NCBI GenBank assembly: GCA_003139095.1
Contig: PLHW01000073.1
Coordinates: 14,384-78,383 of the forward strand
Length of the DNA: 64,000 nucleotides
From: Acidobacteriaceae bacterium
Lineage (GTDB): Bacteria; Acidobacteriota; Terriglobia; Terriglobales; Acidobacteriaceae
Direction: 5' to 3'
The translations under genes and the position numbers were made by a program. The notes below the pieces were generated by a model. That model made no database searches and was not told the DNA's origin. It saw only the letters and a program-made list of their open reading frames with translations. This document shows, in pieces, positions 61,293 to 64,000 of this stretch (the stretch's first letter is position 1; the number at the start of each line of letters is the position of its first letter).

Positions 61293-62344
61293 GATGGTTT
61301 GGAGTGCGACGCCATCCCGGCGACCGGCGCCGGTTCTTCGATGAGTTCGAGCGCCGACATGTTGGCCAGTCGCCCAACCGGCGTATTCACTTTGAGCCAC
61401 AGTTTGCTGCTGAGGAATGCGGGATACACCGCGCTCATGATGGAGTGGCGCGGACTGATGCGGCGCTGGTTTGCCGGAAGCGAAAGCTGGTAGCCGTTTT
61501 CCTCGAGGCAGTCGCCGACAGTGCTTTCGATGGCGGCGACGTTGGCGGGCGAAAGCCGCTCCTTCCAGCGGCGCAGAGGATTGATTTTTTCTTTGGCCGC
61601 TTCTTCCTTGAAGGACGAATTTGTTTTGGAGAGGCTGCCGAGGGACGCCTGCTGCACGCGATCGTAGTCAAGATCGTGATCGATGAAACCGCCCAATCGG
61701 CCTAGTGTTTCGCGCGGATTGGTAATCAGGTCCTCGTAGCGAATCTCGATGTAATCGGCGGGAAACAGGCATCCGGCCTCGCGCCCATGGTGCACCATCC
61801 ACTTCCAATAAAGCGCAGTCGCAACCAGGCTACTGGTTTCGTCGCGGTCCCATGGCAGTGGCGCGAAGCCGCGCATTTTTTTGAGCGAGAGCGCGATGTC
61901 GCGTCCGTCGCGAATGATGTGCACCAGCAGTGCATTCGGGATGTCTTTTTTGACGCGCCGGAAATGGAGAACGTTGTCGGGATCGTAAAACGCCCAGCGC
62001 TGGGCGTTCTGCTGCCCGGCGACCGTATCGAGCACCACGCGAATGAAGTCTCCTCCGGTGCGACACTCGTTTTCGATGCGCGGAGAAAAATACTCCGGGC
62101 CCAGTCCCGTGCGGCGGAAGCCCTTGCTGCGCAGCCAGGTTGCGACGATCTTTTCGCGGTGTGCGCGGCTCGCCATCGCCCCATAGCGGGCGATCAGAAC
62201 CTTGTAGATCGGCAAATAGCCGCGGTAGATGGCAAAACCGCCGGACGACAGCAGCATGTCATAAAGCAGGTTTGTGCCGGAGCGATGGCAGCCCATCACG
62301 AAGACAGGGAAATGCTTGCGATCACTTGGATTAGGCGTCGGCAA
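61289..62344 (-). CDS. Sulfotransferase family protein (first of a tandem pair)
   Basis: 351 residues; start taken as TTG 62344 because a stop lies two codons upstream and no earlier ATG exists. Motifs: FVMGCHRSGTNLLYDMLLSS near residue 16, LVHIIRDGRDIALSLKKMRG near 143, and IEIRYEDLITNPRETLGRLG. It would use PAPS as sulfate donor. It is first in a five-gene minus-strand operon (two sulfotransferases, FkbH-type, ACP, GNAT). The substrate is unknown; two different paralogues suggest two positions or two acceptors. Confidence 0.87.
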   Translation of the reverse strand: MPTPNPSDRKHFPVFVMGCHRSGTNLLYDMLLSSGGFAIYRGYLPIYKVLIARYGAMASRAHREKIVATWLRSKGFRRTGLGPEYFSPRIENECRTGGDFIRVVLDTVAGQQNAQRWAFYDPDNVLHFRRVKKDIPNALLVHIIRDGRDIALSLKKMRGFAPLPWDRDETSSLVATALYWKWMVHHGREAGCLFPADYIEIRYEDLITNPRETLGRLGGFIDHDLDYDRVQQASLGSLSKTNSSFKEEAAKEKINPLRRWKERLSPANVAAIESTVGDCLEENGYQLSLPANQRRISPRHSIMSAVYPAFLSSKLWLKVNTPVGRLANMSALELIEEPAPVAGMASHSKPS

Positions 62345-62568
62345 GGGTCACAGAAAATCTTAACACGCAGCGTCGGGGCGACGGCTTGAAAGCCTTATGA
62401 ATCCAGTGATTACCGAAGTCACCTAAGGTGCGCGCCGTGCCCTGGCATAGCCCCCGCTCGCCGCGTGCTATAGTTTCGGAATGAGGGCTTCCCGCTTATG
62501 ATGGCCCGCAATCGTTCGCGTTGCGGCCGCCGGCGTCCGGGTGCGCGAGGTCTGGGGAGCAGCCGCTG

Positions 62569-63966
62569 ATGGCCTCTGCGGCGGATTACGGTCCCTTTTG
62601 GGGGCGCGCGCTGCTCGCCGCCGCCTGCCGAATGCGTGGAGCGGACCTGCTCGGGAAACTCAAAGAAATTGAGAGCGCACCTTTCCGCTCTCCTGATGAA
62701 ATCCGTGAGCAACAGTTCCGCGACCTGAGGGCGATTCTAGCCCACGCCGAAGCTCACGTGCCTTACTACCGCGCACTGTTTCGCCGGTTGGGTATGAAGA
62801 GCCAGGATATTCGCACATGGGACGACTTCAGCCGGATTCCCATCCTGACCAAAGACATCATTCGCGAGAACCAGCCCGACTTGGTGCGCGAAGATGTGCC
62901 CCTCAAAAGTTTGTGCCCGCACTTCAGCGGCGGTTCGACCGGCGTGCCGCTGAAATTTTTTCGCAGCCGCGAGTATATGCTGGCGAGCGATGCCGGCACT
63001 TATCGAAATCTCACCCAGTGCGGCTGGCATCCGGGCGAGATGATTGCGTTTTTCTGGGGCGGCAACGACAAACTGTATGCCATGTCGCGCCTGGAATTTG
63101 AAGTGCGCCAGATCATCCGCCGCCAGTATCAGTTCGATCCGTTCTTTGCCGGCGAGAAGGACATGGCAAACTGGGAGAAAATTTTCGCCCGCATTCGCCC
63201 CCGCGTGATCCTCGGATATGCCTCGACCATCGCGCGGTTTGCCTCATTTCTGGAAAGTAAAGGCAAGACCATTGGCGGGGTCAAGGGCGCATTCACCACC
63301 GCGGAAAAGCTATACCAGCCGCAGCGCGAAGCCATCGAACGGGTTTTTGGGTGCAAGGTTTTCGACAGCTACGGCTCCAGCGAAGTGCAGAACATTGCCG
63401 CTGAGTGCGCGCTTGGCAGAATGCACATCAACGCGGACTTTGTTGCCATCGAAGAGGACAAGGCGGAGGGCGACGCGCCCAGGCCCTTCCTGCTGACGTC
63501 TCTTCAGAATTACTCGATGCCTTTTATTCGTTATCGCAACGAAGACTGCGGCTATCTCTCCTCCGACATTTGCTCGTGCGGAAGTAATTTCCCGCTTATG
63601 CGGCTGGAAATTGCCCGCACCAGCGACAATTTCCTCTTCCCCGGCGGACGCGTTGTGCACGGCGAATTTTTCACCCACCTGATGTACGGCAGCGACGGCA
63701 TCGTAAACTTTCAATTTCACCAGACCGCGATCGACGAGATCGATTTGTTGATTGTGCCCGGACCCGGCCACGCCGCGGAGCGGCAGGCCAAGATACAGGA
63801 TTCGATTCGACAGATTCAGGCGGTGACACCCGAGCATCCCGTGCGCGTGAATGTGCGCGAAGTGGATACGATCGCCCTCTCTTCCGCCGGCAAGCATCGC
63901 TTCACGCGCTCCGATGTCAGCGCCGACGCTGCCGTCGAGCGTGAGACAGCGAGATCGAATTCTTGA
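62569..63966 (+). CDS. CapK/phenylacetate-CoA-ligase-like adenylating enzyme
   Basis: 465 residues from ATG 62569 (GGGGAG 10 bp upstream). It belongs to the AMP-binding PaaK/CapK group: the ATP loop HFSGGSTGVPLKFF, AFTTAEKLYQPQREAI, DSYGSSEVQNIAAEC, and the Cys-containing segment GYLSSDICSCGSNFPLM. CapK-like members sit in polysaccharide and natural-product clusters and activate a carboxylic acid. It is divergent from the sulfotransferase operon across 224 bp, so it may supply an activated acid for the ACP encoded there. Confidence 0.88.
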   Translation: MASAADYGPFWGRALLAAACRMRGADLLGKLKEIESAPFRSPDEIREQQFRDLRAILAHAEAHVPYYRALFRRLGMKSQDIRTWDDFSRIPILTKDIIRENQPDLVREDVPLKSLCPHFSGGSTGVPLKFFRSREYMLASDAGTYRNLTQCGWHPGEMIAFFWGGNDKLYAMSRLEFEVRQIIRRQYQFDPFFAGEKDMANWEKIFARIRPRVILGYASTIARFASFLESKGKTIGGVKGAFTTAEKLYQPQREAIERVFGCKVFDSYGSSEVQNIAAECALGRMHINADFVAIEEDKAEGDAPRPFLLTSLQNYSMPFIRYRNEDCGYLSSDICSCGSNFPLMRLEIARTSDNFLFPGGRVVHGEFFTHLMYGSDGIVNFQFHQTAIDEIDLLIVPGPGHAAERQAKIQDSIRQIQAVTPEHPVRVNVREVDTIALSSAGKHRFTRSDVSADAAVERETARSNS

Positions 63967-63968
63967 AC

Positions 63969-64000
63969 ATGACGGAAAACTCTCTTCCCACTCACGCCTT
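63969..64000 (+). CDS. Start of a further gene, cut by the window end
   Basis: An ATG 2 bp after the CapK-like stop opens a frame reading MTENSLPTHA to the window end. No function can be inferred; the tight spacing suggests cotranscription with the CapK-like gene. Confidence 0.4.
   Translation, partial: MTENSLPTHA

Overview
The window is about 60% GC and densely coded. It looks like an Acidobacteriota chromosome, probably class Terriglobia. I infer this from the combination of long Ser/Thr kinases (one with TPRs, one with a zinc ribbon and membrane tail), a DUF1501/DUF1800 pair, a PadR-HAAS pair, acidobacterial-type Crp/Fnr proteins with an N-terminal Cys cluster, very large multiheme cytochromes and many degenerate intergenic repeats. 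No rRNA gene, complete tRNA or CRISPR array was seen.

Layout. (1) 1-5.69 kb: a 5' part of polyphosphate kinase (minus strand, cut by the window edge) divergent from pstS, then a TolC-type protein, an ABC-2 permease and a phospholipase-D/cardiolipin-synthase-like gene. The last two have both lost their 5' ends at one shared junction. The segment ends at the 3' half of a tRNA-Ala(GGC), which looks like the att end of an integrated element lying to the left. (2) 5.7-20.3 kb: two receptor-like Ser/Thr kinases, a PadR-HAAS-CPBP protease operon with a clear PadR operator, a methyltransferase, an orphan nuoB, an NTF2-like protein, a Rieske protein, the DUF1501/DUF1800 pair and a PilZ protein. (3) 20.5-25.8 kb: a TolC/EmrA/EmrB tripartite exporter and a cytidylate-kinase-like protein. 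(4) 26.2-36.5 kb: AsmA, an M20 peptidase, an amidohydrolase, a small membrane protein, HtrA/DegP, a His/Thr-rich peptidoglycan-binding protein, a CpsB/YwqE-type phosphatase and a YVTN propeller lipoprotein. (5) 36.6-46.4 kb: hypC, hypDEAB and hoxEFUYHW, a nearly complete cytoplasmic NAD-linked (group 3d type) [NiFe] hydrogenase system without hypF, closed by a strong terminator. (6) 46.5-56.6 kb: a PEBP-family protein, TonB, two adjacent Crp/Fnr paralogues (the second lacks its DNA-binding domain), then a 19-heme cytochrome, a cytochrome b, a 13-heme/cytochrome b fusion and a NapC-type heptaheme protein. (7) 56.8-64 kb: an operon of two sulfotransferases, an FkbH-type protein, an acyl carrier protein and an acetyltransferase, divergent from a CapK-type adenylation enzyme.

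How it may fit together. Seven copies of the palindrome GTGA-N6-TCAC, the site expected for a CRP-type RETVTR recognition helix, lie 53-133 bp upstream of nuoB, hypC, hypD, both crp genes (one copy also faces tonB) and the multiheme cytochrome operon. This suggests that one Crp/Fnr pair coordinates hydrogenase maturation and the membrane/periplasmic electron-transfer genes. Sulfotransferase, FkbH, ACP and CapK genes together suggest an undescribed surface-glycan or lipid decoration pathway.
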